A DNA stretch of 64,000 nt from Streptomyces sp. NRRL S-118 (GTDB lineage Bacteria; Actinomycetota; Actinomycetes; Streptomycetales; Streptomycetaceae). The notes below the pieces were generated by a model that ran no database searches, was not told the origin of the DNA, and saw nothing but the letters and a program-made list of their open reading frames with translations. The DNA is taken from contig NZ_KL591016.1 of assembly GCF_000716335.1 (NCBI RefSeq), forward strand, positions 2,999 to 66,998, written 5' to 3'. Below are positions 1-8,795 of this stretch, piece by piece. Within the stretch, counting starts at the first letter, position 1. Every line of letters starts with the position of its first letter. The translations under genes and the position numbers were made by a program.

Positions 1-51
1 GACCTCACCACACTCCTCACCGGCAACGACACCTGGACAGTCGTCGGATAG
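1..51 (+). CDS. 3' end of an unidentified gene (partial)
   Basis: Frame 1 is open from the window edge to a TAG at 49-51 and encodes 16 residues ending in a hydrophobic TWTVVG. Nearly every codon ends in C, G or A in the Streptomyces manner, and a strong hairpin terminator follows 30 bases later, so this is probably the C-terminus of a real gene whose body lies upstream. The product cannot be identified from so short a piece. Confidence 0.45.
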   Translation, partial: DLTTLLTGNDTWTVVG

Positions 52-81
52 CGGAAGCGAAACCGCTGCGACACGACGAAC

Positions 82-112
82 GAGGGGCGTCCTCCCCGGG
101 AGGGCGCCCCTC
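82..112 (+). terminator. Hairpin terminator after the partial upstream gene
   Basis: The arms GAGGGGCG (82-89) and CGCCCCTC (105-112) pair perfectly, and the enclosed CCTCCC/GGGAGG extends the stem. There is no clear T tract, which is usual for actinomycete terminators. It lies 30 bases after the stop at 51. Confidence 0.6.
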
Positions 113-116
113 TGGC

Positions 117-167
117 GTGCGCACCCTGTCCGTGTGCGCACCGTGTCCGTGTGCGCACCGTGTCCGT
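117..167. repeat. Three tandem copies of a 17-bp unit
   Basis: The unit GTGCGCACCSTGTCCGT occurs at 117-133, 134-150 and 151-167. Copies 2 and 3 are identical and copy 1 differs at one base. It sits between the terminator and the 3' end of the HxlR gene. The period is not a multiple of three, so it does not look coding. Confidence 0.8.
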
Positions 168-239
168 GTCCCGGTTGGACCCGCACGACCGGGTGCGGCC
201 CGCCCGACCCGCAGGGCGGTCGTCACGGCACGGCCGGTA

Positions 240-635
240 TCACCGGTCCAGTGGGCTGTCGGTCTGCTGCTGCTTGGCCCTGTCGTACGCGGCGCGTGCC
301 TCCACGACGTCGCCCAGCCTTCGCTCCGTCCAGCGCGCCAGGCCCCAGACCTGCTCGGCCGCCTCCTTGCCGAGCTGCGTGAGCGAGTAGTCCACCCGCG
401 GCGGGATGACGGGCCGGGCATCGCGGTGGACGAAGCCGTCCCGCTCCAGGGTCTGGAGCGTCTGGGCGAGCATCTTCTCGCTCACCCCTCCGATGGTGCG
501 GCGCAGCTCGCTGAACCGGTACGACCGCTCGAGCAGGGCAGCGAGGACGAGCACGCCCCAGCGGCTGGTGACGTGTTCCAGGACGAGCCGGGAGGGGCAC
601 ATGCGCTCGTTGACATTCGGTGCGCTAACGCTCAT
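240..635 (-). CDS. HxlR-family winged-helix regulator
   Basis: This 131-residue protein has the compact HxlR layout: a Cys near the N-terminus (NERMCPS), then the winged-helix core with VTSRWGVLVLAAL, FSELRRTIGGVSEKMLAQTL and a wing with DGFVHRD and VDYSLTQLG. HxlR/HypR proteins are cytoplasmic sensors of electrophiles or disulfide stress that usually control an adjacent oxidoreductase. Here it is divergent from an NmrA/QorB-like reductase, with only 94 bases between the start codons, so it very likely controls that gene and itself. The retained N-terminal Cys would permit thiol-based sensing, but that is inference. Family assignment is firm; the inducing signal is unknown. Confidence 0.9.
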   Translation of the reverse strand: MSVSAPNVNERMCPSRLVLEHVTSRWGVLVLAALLERSYRFSELRRTIGGVSEKMLAQTLQTLERDGFVHRDARPVIPPRVDYSLTQLGKEAAEQVWGLARWTERRLGDVVEARAAYDRAKQQQTDSPLDR

Positions 636-645
636 GCCAGTACCT

Positions 646-672
646 TACTTCAAAGTGGGTACTTTCAAATAG
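646..672. promoter_or_regulatory. Candidate HxlR operator between divergent genes
   Basis: Two near-repeats, TACTTCAAAGTG (646-657) and TACTTTCAAATAG (660-672), lie 14 bp apart. The first contains the palindrome ACTT-CA-AAGT. The patch is strikingly AT-rich for this genome and resembles HxlR-type sites built on TACTTTNAAAGTA. It overlaps where both promoters must lie. Confidence 0.55.
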
Positions 673-729
673 TTAGCGCTCCCCCTACGGTCGATGGCGA
701 AGCGACAGGAACAGCAACGGAGACCATCC

Positions 730-1593
730 ATGAGCATCGTCATCACCGGCGCCACCGGACAGCTCGGCCGCCTCGTCATCGCCGAGCTGCTGGAGCGGGG
801 TGTCCCGGCGGCCGGTATCGCAGCCGTCGTACGCGACAAGCAGAAGGCCGCCGACCTGGCGGAGCGCGGCATCGAGCTGCGGATCGCCGACTACAACCGG
901 CCCGAGAGCCTGGCCGGCGCGTTCGGGGCCGGTGACCGCGTCCTGCTGATCTCCGGCAGCGAGGTGGGGCAGCGCGTGCCGCAGCACGCCGCCGTCATCA
1001 GCGCGGCCAAGGCGGCGGGCGTCGCGCAGCTCGCGTACACGGGCGTCCTCGGCGGCCCCGACGCGGACTTCGAGCTGGCCGCCGAACACAAGGCGACCGA
1101 GCGACTGATCCTCGACTCCGGTGTGCCGTACACGCTCCTGCGCAACGGCTGGTACACCGAGAACTACACCGCCCGCCTCGCCACGGTCCTGGAGCACGGC
1201 GCCGTCGTGTCCAACACCGGCGAGGGCCGCGTCGCCTCCGCCGCCCGCGCCGACTACGCGGCCGCGGCCGCCGTCGTCCTGACCGGCGAGGGCCACCTGG
1301 GCACGGTGTACGAGCTGAGCGGCGACGTGGCGTGGTCGATGAGCGAGTACGCCGCCGAGGTCACCCGCCGGTCCGGCAGGACGGTGGTCCACCGCGACGT
1401 CCACGCCGAGGCGCATCTCGCGGTGCTCACCGGCGCGGGCGTCCCGGAGCCGTTCGCCGCGATCCTCGTCGACGTCGACGAAGCCATCCGGCGCGGGCGG
1501 CTCGCGGGCACCGGCGGCGACCTGGCGCGGCTGATCGGGCGCCCCACGACGCCGCTCGCCGACACCGTCGCCGAGGCGCTCCGGCAGCTGTGA
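730..1593 (+). CDS. NmrA/QorB-like NAD(P)-binding reductase
   Basis: This 287-residue Rossmann protein has the N-terminal nucleotide-binding signature GATGQLG at residues 7-13 and an atypical short-chain fold like QorB (quinone oxidoreductase 2) and NmrA. Later conserved pieces are LAYTGVLGG, the LRNGWYTEN loop and a C-terminal ELSGDVAWS segment. I chose ATG 730 over an in-frame ATG at 694 because GGAGA ends six bases before it and residue 1 then begins the beta strand directly. The family includes NAD(P)H-dependent quinone reductases and redox-sensing regulators. The divergent HxlR regulator favours a quinone or aldehyde detoxification role, which is inference. Confidence 0.88.
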   Translation: MSIVITGATGQLGRLVIAELLERGVPAAGIAAVVRDKQKAADLAERGIELRIADYNRPESLAGAFGAGDRVLLISGSEVGQRVPQHAAVISAAKAAGVAQLAYTGVLGGPDADFELAAEHKATERLILDSGVPYTLLRNGWYTENYTARLATVLEHGAVVSNTGEGRVASAARADYAAAAAVVLTGEGHLGTVYELSGDVAWSMSEYAAEVTRRSGRTVVHRDVHAEAHLAVLTGAGVPEPFAAILVDVDEAIRRGRLAGTGGDLARLIGRPTTPLADTVAEALRQL

Positions 1594-1609
1594 CCGCCCC
1601 CACGCAGGC

Positions 1610-1639
1610 GTCATGACCGTATCGCGATACGGGCATGAC
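1610..1639. promoter_or_regulatory. 30-bp near-perfect palindrome upstream of rarD
   Basis: The outer arms GTCATG (1610-1615) and CATGAC (1634-1639) flank the perfect 16-bp palindrome CCGTATCGCGATACGG (1617-1632), with one mismatched pair between them. It starts 16 bases after the reductase stop and lies about 80 bases before the rarD start. The lack of a loop and of a T tract suits a protein operator better than a terminator. Confidence 0.55.
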
Positions 1640-1720
1640 AGCCTGTCCCGTCCGGCGCTACCTTCTCCAGAAGGCCCTGGAACCAGCGGCTGCGGAGCAG
1701 GACGGGACAGGAGGCGGTCG

Positions 1721-2821
1721 ATGGCGGCGGCGAAGAATGGCGGCGACCAGCGGGCGGGACTCCTGTACGGGATCGGGGCCTACGGCATGTGGGGCCTGGT
1801 CCCCCTCTTCTGGCCGCTGCTCAAGCCCGCGGGCGCCGTCGAGATCCTGGCCCACCGGATGGTGTGGTCGCTGGCGGTCGTCGGTATCGCGCTCCTCGCG
1901 CTGCGCCGCTGGGGCTGGATACGTGAGCTGCTGCGGCAGCCGCGCAAGCTGGGTCTGATCGCGGTCGCCGCGGCCGTGATCACCGTCAACTGGGGCCTGT
2001 ACATCTGGTCCGTCAACACCGGCCACGTGGTGGAGTCGTCCCTGGGCTACTTCATCAATCCGCTGGTGACCATCGCCCTGGGCGTCCTGCTCCTCAAGGA
2101 GCGGCTGCGGCCCGCCCAGTGGGCGGCGGTGGGGACCGGTTTCGTCGCGGTGGTGGTGCTGACCCTGGGCTACGGGCGTCCGCCGTGGATCTCGCTCACG
2201 CTCGCCTGCTCCTTCGCCGTGTACGGCCTGGTGAAGAAGAAGGTCAATCTGGGCGGCCTGGAGTCGCTGGCCGCCGAGACCGCGATCCAGTTCCTGCCCG
2301 CCCTCGGCTACCTGCTGTGGCTGGGCTCCCAGGGCTCGGCCACCTTCGGTACGCAGGGCCCGGGGCACGCGGCGCTGCTCGCCGCGACGGGTGTGGTCAC
2401 CGCCACGCCGCTGGTGTGCTTCGGCGCCGCGGCGATACGGGTGCCGCTGTCGACGCTCGGGCTGTTGCAGTACCTGGCGCCGATGTTCCAGTTCGGGCTG
2501 GGCATCCTCTACTTCCACGAGGCCATGCCCCCGGAGCGGTGGGCGGGCTTCTCGCTGGTGTGGCTGGCGCTGTCGGTGCTGACGTGGGACGCGCTGCGCA
2601 CGTCGCGGCGTACGCGGGCGGAGGCGGCGCGGCTGGCAGCGGCTGCGCGGGCGTCCCGGCCCGCGCGCCCGGCCGACGCCGGCTCGCCGGGGTCCGGGGA
2701 CTCCCCGGCCACGGCCTCCGAGCCGGCCGCACCGGTGGTTCCGGCGACGGCGGCACCCACGGCTCCGGCGACGGCGGCTCCCGCCGTCGCCGACCCGTCC
2801 GGGCAGGCGCCGCGCCGCTGA
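1721..2821 (+). CDS. rarD: RarD-type EamA-family transporter
   Basis: This 366-residue membrane protein has about ten hydrophobic segments and the RarD hallmarks: an early YGMWGLVPLFWPLLKPAGAVEILAHRMVWSL-type first repeat, NWGLYIWSVNTGHVVESSLGYFINPL, and late FGAAAIRVPLSTLGLLQYLAP. RarD proteins belong to the drug/metabolite transporter superfamily; the name comes from chloramphenicol sensitivity and the substrate is unclear. ATG 1721 is chosen because AGGAGG (1709-1714) sits six bases upstream. About 65 C-terminal residues form an Ala/Pro/Thr-rich cytoplasmic tail longer than in enterobacterial RarD. The tail-to-tail neighbour stops only six bases away. Confidence 0.9.
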   Translation: MAAAKNGGDQRAGLLYGIGAYGMWGLVPLFWPLLKPAGAVEILAHRMVWSLAVVGIALLALRRWGWIRELLRQPRKLGLIAVAAAVITVNWGLYIWSVNTGHVVESSLGYFINPLVTIALGVLLLKERLRPAQWAAVGTGFVAVVVLTLGYGRPPWISLTLACSFAVYGLVKKKVNLGGLESLAAETAIQFLPALGYLLWLGSQGSATFGTQGPGHAALLAATGVVTATPLVCFGAAAIRVPLSTLGLLQYLAPMFQFGLGILYFHEAMPPERWAGFSLVWLALSVLTWDALRTSRRTRAEAARLAAAARASRPARPADAGSPGSGDSPATASEPAAPVVPATAAPTAPATAAPAVADPSGQAPRR

Positions 2822-2827
2822 CCCCCC

Positions 2828-3937
2828 TCAGGTTCGCAGCTCCCCGGCGACCCGCTCCATGACCGCCTTCCAGTGCGTACGGCGCCGTTCGCGCTCCCCG
2901 GCATCCGCCAGGTGCTCCTGGTGGAAGCGGAGCACCGTCTTTCCGGGCCCCGTGGCGGAGACGGCGACCTGGATGGTCGTGCCGCCGTAGGTGACGCGGA
3001 TCCGGTCGCCCGGCCGGTGGCTGCGCACCTCACCGGTGACGCCGTCGGCCGTCTCGTACCGTGCGCCCTTCTCCGTGGGCAGTCCGTCGACCACCCCGAG
3101 CCACAGTGCGACGCCCTCAGGGCTCGCGATGAAGTCCCACACGGCGTCGGCCGGCAGGGGCAGGGTCTTCGACACGCCGATCTCCCAGCCGGCGTCCTTC
3201 GTCAGTCCGGTCGTACCGCTTGCAGGCATCGGGTCTCCTTCCGGTCCGGTGCGGGCGCGATGGGCCCGGACCTTGTGGCGGTTGCCGCACCGTTCCATCG
3301 CGCACCAGCGGCGACGGCCGGGGCGGGAGGTGTCGACGAAGAGCAGGTGGCAGTCGTGGGCGCCGCACTCGCGGATGCGTCGTGCGTACGCGCCGGTGAA
3401 AAGGTCGATCGCGTCGCGGGCGACCGTCGACAGCAGCCCGGTCACCGTCCCGGTACCCGGCACCCACTCCCGCGTGCCGTCGGAGGTCATGCGGACGGCG
3501 AGCGGCGGCCGGGCGGCGCAGGCGTTGAGCACCGCGACATCCGCCGGATCGGGATCGCGGCCGTGGGCGCGGCGGGAGGCGAGGCCGTGCAGGGCGTCGC
3601 GCACCTCCCGTGCGGCGGCCAGGTCCCCGTCGCGGACGTCGAGCCGGAGCCCGGGATCGAGCCGCGAGGCCGCCACCCAGTCCCGCAGCCCGGCCGGGGT
3701 GTCCAGCACCTCGTAGCGCGCGAGCGGGCCGGGACCGCCCGTCGTCAGCAACTCCAGGCACAGCGCGCCCGGGTCGAAGCGGTACGGGCGGCCTTCCGGC
3801 GTACGCAGGACCAGGCCGGGTCCTCCTGCGCCCCGTTCGGCGGCACCCTCCGCGCTCGCCGCGTCCACCCCGCTCGCCCCGCTCGCCCCGCTCGCCGCGC
3901 ACGAAACGTCCGGCGCGTTCGTTGCCCTCTCCCTCAC
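2828..3937 (-). CDS. CGNR zinc-finger regulator fused in frame to an SRPBCC domain
   Basis: One uninterrupted 369-codon frame joins two normally separate proteins. Residues 1-230 are an ABATE/CGNR protein with the C-terminal zinc finger (CGAHDC, then WCAMERCGNR), a family of DNA-binding stress regulators. Residues 237-369 are an SRPBCC (AHSA1-like) ligand-binding domain starting at MPASGTTG, with WDFIASPEGVALWLG and a C-terminal helix HWKAVMERVAGEL. The start is taken as GTG 3937, apparently leaderless: a -10-like TATATT ends six bases before it and no ribosome site is visible. An internal ATG at 3229 with a strong ribosome site could also yield the SRPBCC half alone. It is divergent from the VOC gene. 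Confidence 0.72.
   Translation of the reverse strand: MRERATNAPDVSCAASGASGASGVDAASAEGAAERGAGGPGLVLRTPEGRPYRFDPGALCLELLTTGGPGPLARYEVLDTPAGLRDWVAASRLDPGLRLDVRDGDLAAAREVRDALHGLASRRAHGRDPDPADVAVLNACAARPPLAVRMTSDGTREWVPGTGTVTGLLSTVARDAIDLFTGAYARRIRECGAHDCHLLFVDTSRPGRRRWCAMERCGNRHKVRAHRARTGPEGDPMPASGTTGLTKDAGWEIGVSKTLPLPADAVWDFIASPEGVALWLGVVDGLPTEKGARYETADGVTGEVRSHRPGDRIRVTYGGTTIQVAVSATGPGKTVLRFHQEHLADAGERERRRTHWKAVMERVAGELRT
3227..3242 (-). promoter_or_regulatory. Internal ribosome-binding site and ATG in the CGNR-SRPBCC frame
   Basis: Read on the minus strand, GGAAGGAGACCCGATG places AAGGAG (3235-3240) five bases before ATG 3229. The ATG begins the SRPBCC domain and is in frame with the upstream CGNR half. 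It would allow independent production of a 133-residue SRPBCC protein. Confidence 0.6.
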
Positions 3938-3958
3938 GTAACCAATATAAGTGGTTAC
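3938..3958. promoter_or_regulatory. Palindromic divergent leaderless promoter/operator
   Basis: GTAACCA (3938-3944) and TGGTTAC (3952-3958) are perfect inverted arms around ATATAAG. This 21-bp element is the whole gap between GTG 3937 (minus) and ATG 3959 (plus). On the plus strand TATAAG (3946-3951) stands seven bases before the ATG; on the minus strand TATATT (3949-3944) stands six bases before the GTG. Both transcripts would therefore be leaderless, and one bound dimer would silence both. The CGNR protein is the obvious candidate ligand of the site. Confidence 0.65.
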
Positions 3959-4414
3959 ATGACGACGCTCCACTGGAAACTCGTGATCGACGCCTCCGAC
4001 CCGCACGCCCAGGCAGAGTTCTGGGCCCAGGCCCTGGGCTACCTCGTCGAGGACAACTCCGCCCAGATCGCCCGGCTCATCACCCTCGGCCATGTCTCGG
4101 AGGAGCGGGACACCATCGAGGCACACGGCCGACGGGCCTGGCGGGATCTGGTCGCCGTCCGGCATCCGGACGATCCGTACGACGAAGCGACCGGCATCGG
4201 GCACGGACGGCGGCTGCTGTTCCAGCGCGTGCCGGAGGTGAAGACCGTCAAGAACCGTCTCCACCTCGACCTGCACGCCGGCCCCGGGCGGCGGGACGCC
4301 GAGGTGACCCGGCTGGAGGGGCTGGGGGCGACCGTACTGCGCCGGGTGGAGGAACCCGGGGGCGAGTGGACCGTGATGGCCGATCCGGAGGGCAACGAAT
4401 ACTGCGTGCAGTGA
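3959..4414 (+). CDS. VOC-family (glyoxalase/bleomycin resistance-like) protein
   Basis: This 151-residue protein begins TTLHWKLVIDASDPHAQAEFWAQALGY, the usual first beta-alpha unit of vicinal oxygen chelate proteins. It ends with NRLHLDLHA and MADPEGNEYCVQ, which carries the terminal metal-site Glu/Asn region. The middle is longer than in single-motif VOC proteins (RDTIEAHGRRAWRDLVAV). Substrate cannot be told. The start directly abuts the palindromic promoter and has no ribosome-binding site, so the mRNA is probably leaderless. Pairing with a CGNR-SRPBCC regulator suggests a small stress or drug-response unit. Confidence 0.82.
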   Translation: MTTLHWKLVIDASDPHAQAEFWAQALGYLVEDNSAQIARLITLGHVSEERDTIEAHGRRAWRDLVAVRHPDDPYDEATGIGHGRRLLFQRVPEVKTVKNRLHLDLHAGPGRRDAEVTRLEGLGATVLRRVEEPGGEWTVMADPEGNEYCVQ

Positions 4415-4479
4415 CATGTAACCGACAGATGAACAGTCCGTCCGGTGAGCGAACGCGCGTGTCCGGAACCGCACCTTGA

Positions 4480-5931
<1,452 letters not shown>

Positions 5932-5994
5932 GCGCGGCACTCCCAGCGGCCGGTGGCCGTACGCCCGGGACGTCCCGCGTACGGCCACCGGTAT

Positions 5995-6240
5995 TCACCT
6001 GCCGGCAGGCACCCGGCGGTGCTCACCCACCGGTGCTCACCACCCGGTGCTCACCATCCGGAGTTCGACCGCCGGCCTACGACCGCCGACCTTCACCGAC
6101 CGGCGTTCACCGACCGCCTTCGCCCACCGGCCTTCACCTGCCGGTGAGCAACCGCCGGCTTTCGCCCACCGGCCTTCACCCGCCGGTGAGCAACCGCCGG
6201 CTTTCGCCCACCGGCCTTCACCCGCCGGTGGGCATCCGGC
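5995..6240. repeat. Degenerate tandem repeats in the 345-bp spacer
   Basis: The gap between the aminopeptidase and the LolA-like gene is filled by CCGGTG/CACCGG-based repeats. The clearest are copies of a 42-bp unit at 6121-6162, 6163-6204 and 6205 onward (partial, to about 6236), starting CGCCCACCGGCCTTCACC. Upstream (6005-6060) shorter, more diverged copies with CACCGGTGCTCACC appear. Each unit carries CACCGG and CCGGTG arms that could form hairpins. No convincing gene lies here, although the 42-bp period keeps reading frames open. Confidence 0.7.
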
Positions 6241-6276
6241 GCCGGGCGACCGCCGGTGGCCGACCGCCGTCCTCCG

Positions 6277-7476
6277 TCACTTCGCGCCGTCGGCGACCTC
6301 GACGAGCCGCTCCGGGCTGACCGCGCCCGCGTACAGCGTGCCGTCGTCCGTCAGCAGGGCGTTGACCAGCCGGGTCTTGAAGATGGTGCCCGAGCCGAAC
6401 TTCCCGGAGACCTTGTCGCCGAGGACGTCCAGGAACCGGTCGGCCTCCGCGGGGACGCCCTCTCCGCTCTCGCCGCCCGGGGCGCTCAGCTGCGCCACGG
6501 CCGTCCAGCCCTCACCGATGACGTTCGGACCGGCGAAGTCCTCCGGCAGGTCCTTGGAGAGGTCCTTCCCGAGATCCTTCGGCATGTCCTTCGGCAGGTC
6601 CTTCGCGAGGCCCTCCGGAAGCTCCTCCGGGGCCTGCGGCTCCTCCGTCACCTTCGCGTCCTTGGGCGGGGCGAACGTCGAGGCGGCCGGCGCGCCGAAG
6701 TCGACCTTCGTGAAGCCCGCGTCGATCGCGGCCTTGCCGCCGCCGCTCGGCATGAGCGTGAACTTCAGCGGGACGCCCTTCTCCGCGTCCACCGCCACCT
6801 TGATGGAGCCGATCGTGGAGCCGCTCTGCTTCGGCTTGATGAGCAGCTGGTACGCGTCGCGCCCGGCGATCCGCGCCGTGCCGTCGACCGTGACCGACGT
6901 CGTGTCGTCGACGGCCTTCAGCGCCTCCTCCGCGAGGCCCTGGGGAGTGGCCTGGAACTCCGGCTCGTGACCGCTGCCCGAGCCCTTGCCGTCCGCGTTC
7001 TTCTCGGTGGAGTGGACCGCTTCCCGGCTTGCGCCGTCGTACGCCCACACGTCCTCGCCGTTGCGGATCAGGCTGTACTCGGCGGCGTCGTCCACGAAGT
7101 CCAGGCGCTGCTTGCCGGGCCCGTCGGCGGCCACCCGAAGGGTGTGCGTGCCGGAGGCGAGCTCCATCAGCTTGCCCACGGCCGGGTCGTCCCCGCCCTC
7201 GCCGCCACCGCCGGCCGCACCGACGAGGCCCTCCAGGCCCGCGAACGACGGCAGCCCCAGGTCCGTCGTGACCTTCACCGTGCCGGACAGCTGCTGCACA
7301 TCCGACGCGGCGATCTTCTCCACCAACTGTTGTGCCGTGATCTGCGGCAGTTCGGGGTCACCGGAGGCCGCGAGCGCCGGGACCAGCCCGATCGTCGCCG
7401 CCGCCACCCCCGCCACCGCGACCGGAACCGCGTACCGCGCCGTCCTCCGGCGCCCCGCGCTGTCGTTCGGTGCCAT
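6277..7476 (-). CDS. Secreted LolA-like (MucB/RseB-fold) protein
   Basis: This 399-residue protein has an N-terminal signal/anchor (ARYAVPVAVAGVAAATIGLVPALAASG). It then shows the LolA-type half-barrel seen in actinobacterial sigma-factor regulators and lipoprotein carriers: QLSGTVKVTTDLGLP, TLRVAADGPGKQRLDF, WAYDGASREAVHS, GRDAYQLLIKPKQS and GVPLKFTLMPSGG. Gram-positive members are thought to handle lipids or lipoproteins outside the membrane; the exact role is unknown. Between residues about 285 and 315 is a four-residue repeat (KDLP, KDMP, KDLG, KDLS, KDLP). ATG 7476 follows GGAGG nine bases upstream. It stands alone between the repeat spacer and the polyprenyl synthase gene. Confidence 0.8.
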   Translation of the reverse strand: MAPNDSAGRRRTARYAVPVAVAGVAAATIGLVPALAASGDPELPQITAQQLVEKIAASDVQQLSGTVKVTTDLGLPSFAGLEGLVGAAGGGGEGGDDPAVGKLMELASGTHTLRVAADGPGKQRLDFVDDAAEYSLIRNGEDVWAYDGASREAVHSTEKNADGKGSGSGHEPEFQATPQGLAEEALKAVDDTTSVTVDGTARIAGRDAYQLLIKPKQSGSTIGSIKVAVDAEKGVPLKFTLMPSGGGKAAIDAGFTKVDFGAPAASTFAPPKDAKVTEEPQAPEELPEGLAKDLPKDMPKDLGKDLSKDLPEDFAGPNVIGEGWTAVAQLSAPGGESGEGVPAEADRFLDVLGDKVSGKFGSGTIFKTRLVNALLTDDGTLYAGAVSPERLVEVADGAK

Positions 7477-7600
7477 GTGTGCCTACCTCCGTGGTCAGCG
7501 ATCCTTCCGGTATCCATCTGACCAAGGCGGCACCCCGGGAGGCGTCAGCCCCCGGGCTCAACTTCCGTACTGCTCAGGGATGACCCCGACCCCGAGATCC

Positions 7601-8611
7601 CTAGCCCGCGCGGTGCACCACGAGGTCGCACAGCTCCTCGAGCGCCGCCTTCGCGTAGCACTCCGGCAGCGGCGCCAGCGTCGCCCTCGCGTCCTGGGCG
7701 TACCGCACGGTGTCGCGGCGCGCCAGCTCCAGCGCCGGGTGGACGCGCAGCCGTCGCAGTGCCTCGGCGTGCCGGTCGTCGTCCGTCAGGTCGCTGTCCA
7801 GCAGCGCGACCAGCTCCTGGTCGTCCGCGGTCCCGGACGCCGCCGCCTGCGCGCGCAGGTGGAGCACCGGAAGCGTGGCGATGCCCTCGCGCAGGTCCGT
7901 ACCCGGCGTCTTGCCGGACTCGTGCGAGTCGGACGCGATGTCCAGCAGGTCGTCGGCGAGCTGGAAGGCGACGCCCAGGCGCTCGCCGTACTGCGTGAGG
8001 ATGTCCACCACCTGCTCGTCGGCGCCGGACATCATCGCGCCGAAGCGTCCGGAGACGGCGATCAGCGAGCCGGTCTTGCCGGCGATGACGTCCAGGTAGT
8101 GATCGACCGGGTCGCGCCCGTCGCGCGGGCCCGCGGTCTCCAGGATCTGCCCGGTGACGAGGCGCTCGAACGCCTCCGCCTGGATGCGTACGGCTTCGGG
8201 GCCGAGATCCGCCAGGATGTGTGAAGCCCGAGCGAACAGGAAGTCACCCGTGAGGACGGCCACCGAGTTGCCCCAGCGCGCGTTGGCGCTGGGAACGCCG
8301 CGCCGCACGTCGGCCTCGTCCATGACGTCGTCGTGGTAGAGCGTCGCCAGGTGGGTGAGCTCGACGACCACGGCCGAGGGCACGATCCCGGGGGCGTGCG
8401 GGTCGCCGAACTGCGAGGCGAGCATCACCAGCAGCGGGCGGAAGCGCTTGCCCCCGGCCCGCACCAGGTGCTGGGCGGCCTCGCTGATGAACGGCACGTC
8501 GCTCTTGCAGGCATCGAGGAGCCCTGCCTCGACAGCCGCCAATCCGGTCTGGACATCGGCTTCGAGAGCCTGGTCCCGCACGCTCAGCCCGAACGGCCCG
8601 ACTGCGGTCAC
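7601..8611 (-). CDS. Long-chain polyprenyl diphosphate synthase
   Basis: This 336-residue trans-prenyltransferase condenses isopentenyl diphosphate onto an allylic primer to build the menaquinone side chain or a similar lipid. The first aspartate motif is HDDVMDEADVRRG and the second is QLADDLLD, each with the downstream arginines and GKTPGTDLREG. The small residues before the first motif (LATLYHDD) suit a long-chain product. The start is GTG 8611, with AGGAGA eight bases upstream. A good promoter lies at 8645-8673. Because menG, geranylgeranyl reductase and three mqn genes are in the same window, a menaquinone role is likely, but chain length cannot be read. Confidence 0.88.
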   Translation of the reverse strand: MTAVGPFGLSVRDQALEADVQTGLAAVEAGLLDACKSDVPFISEAAQHLVRAGGKRFRPLLVMLASQFGDPHAPGIVPSAVVVELTHLATLYHDDVMDEADVRRGVPSANARWGNSVAVLTGDFLFARASHILADLGPEAVRIQAEAFERLVTGQILETAGPRDGRDPVDHYLDVIAGKTGSLIAVSGRFGAMMSGADEQVVDILTQYGERLGVAFQLADDLLDIASDSHESGKTPGTDLREGIATLPVLHLRAQAAASGTADDQELVALLDSDLTDDDRHAEALRRLRVHPALELARRDTVRYAQDARATLAPLPECYAKAALEELCDLVVHRAG

Positions 8612-8644
8612 GAGGGGATCTCCTGTCTGCTGACGATCACACGG

Positions 8645-8673
8645 ATTGTCGATGTGTCGCTGGATTCACTCAA
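8645..8673 (-). promoter_or_regulatory. Vegetative-type promoter for the polyprenyl synthase
   Basis: On the minus strand TTGAGT (8673-8668) and GACAAT (8650-8645) are separated by 17 bases, close to the HrdB consensus. Transcription would start near 8638, leaving a leader of about 27 bases before GTG 8611. Confidence 0.6.
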
Positions 8674-8795
8674 GTCAGCGTATCCGGTCGCCTTTCGATC
8701 ACCGTGGGCGCCTTCCCGCCACCCCCGGTATGTTCAGGATCAGCCGATACGCCCGGAAAAAGGGGTATACATCCGGAACCTTGGTGAGGTCCCCC

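Noticed and set aside
6121..6236. Regularly spaced repeats considered as a CRISPR array
   Set aside because: The units are directly abutting and similar over their whole length, with no unique spacers and no cas genes nearby.
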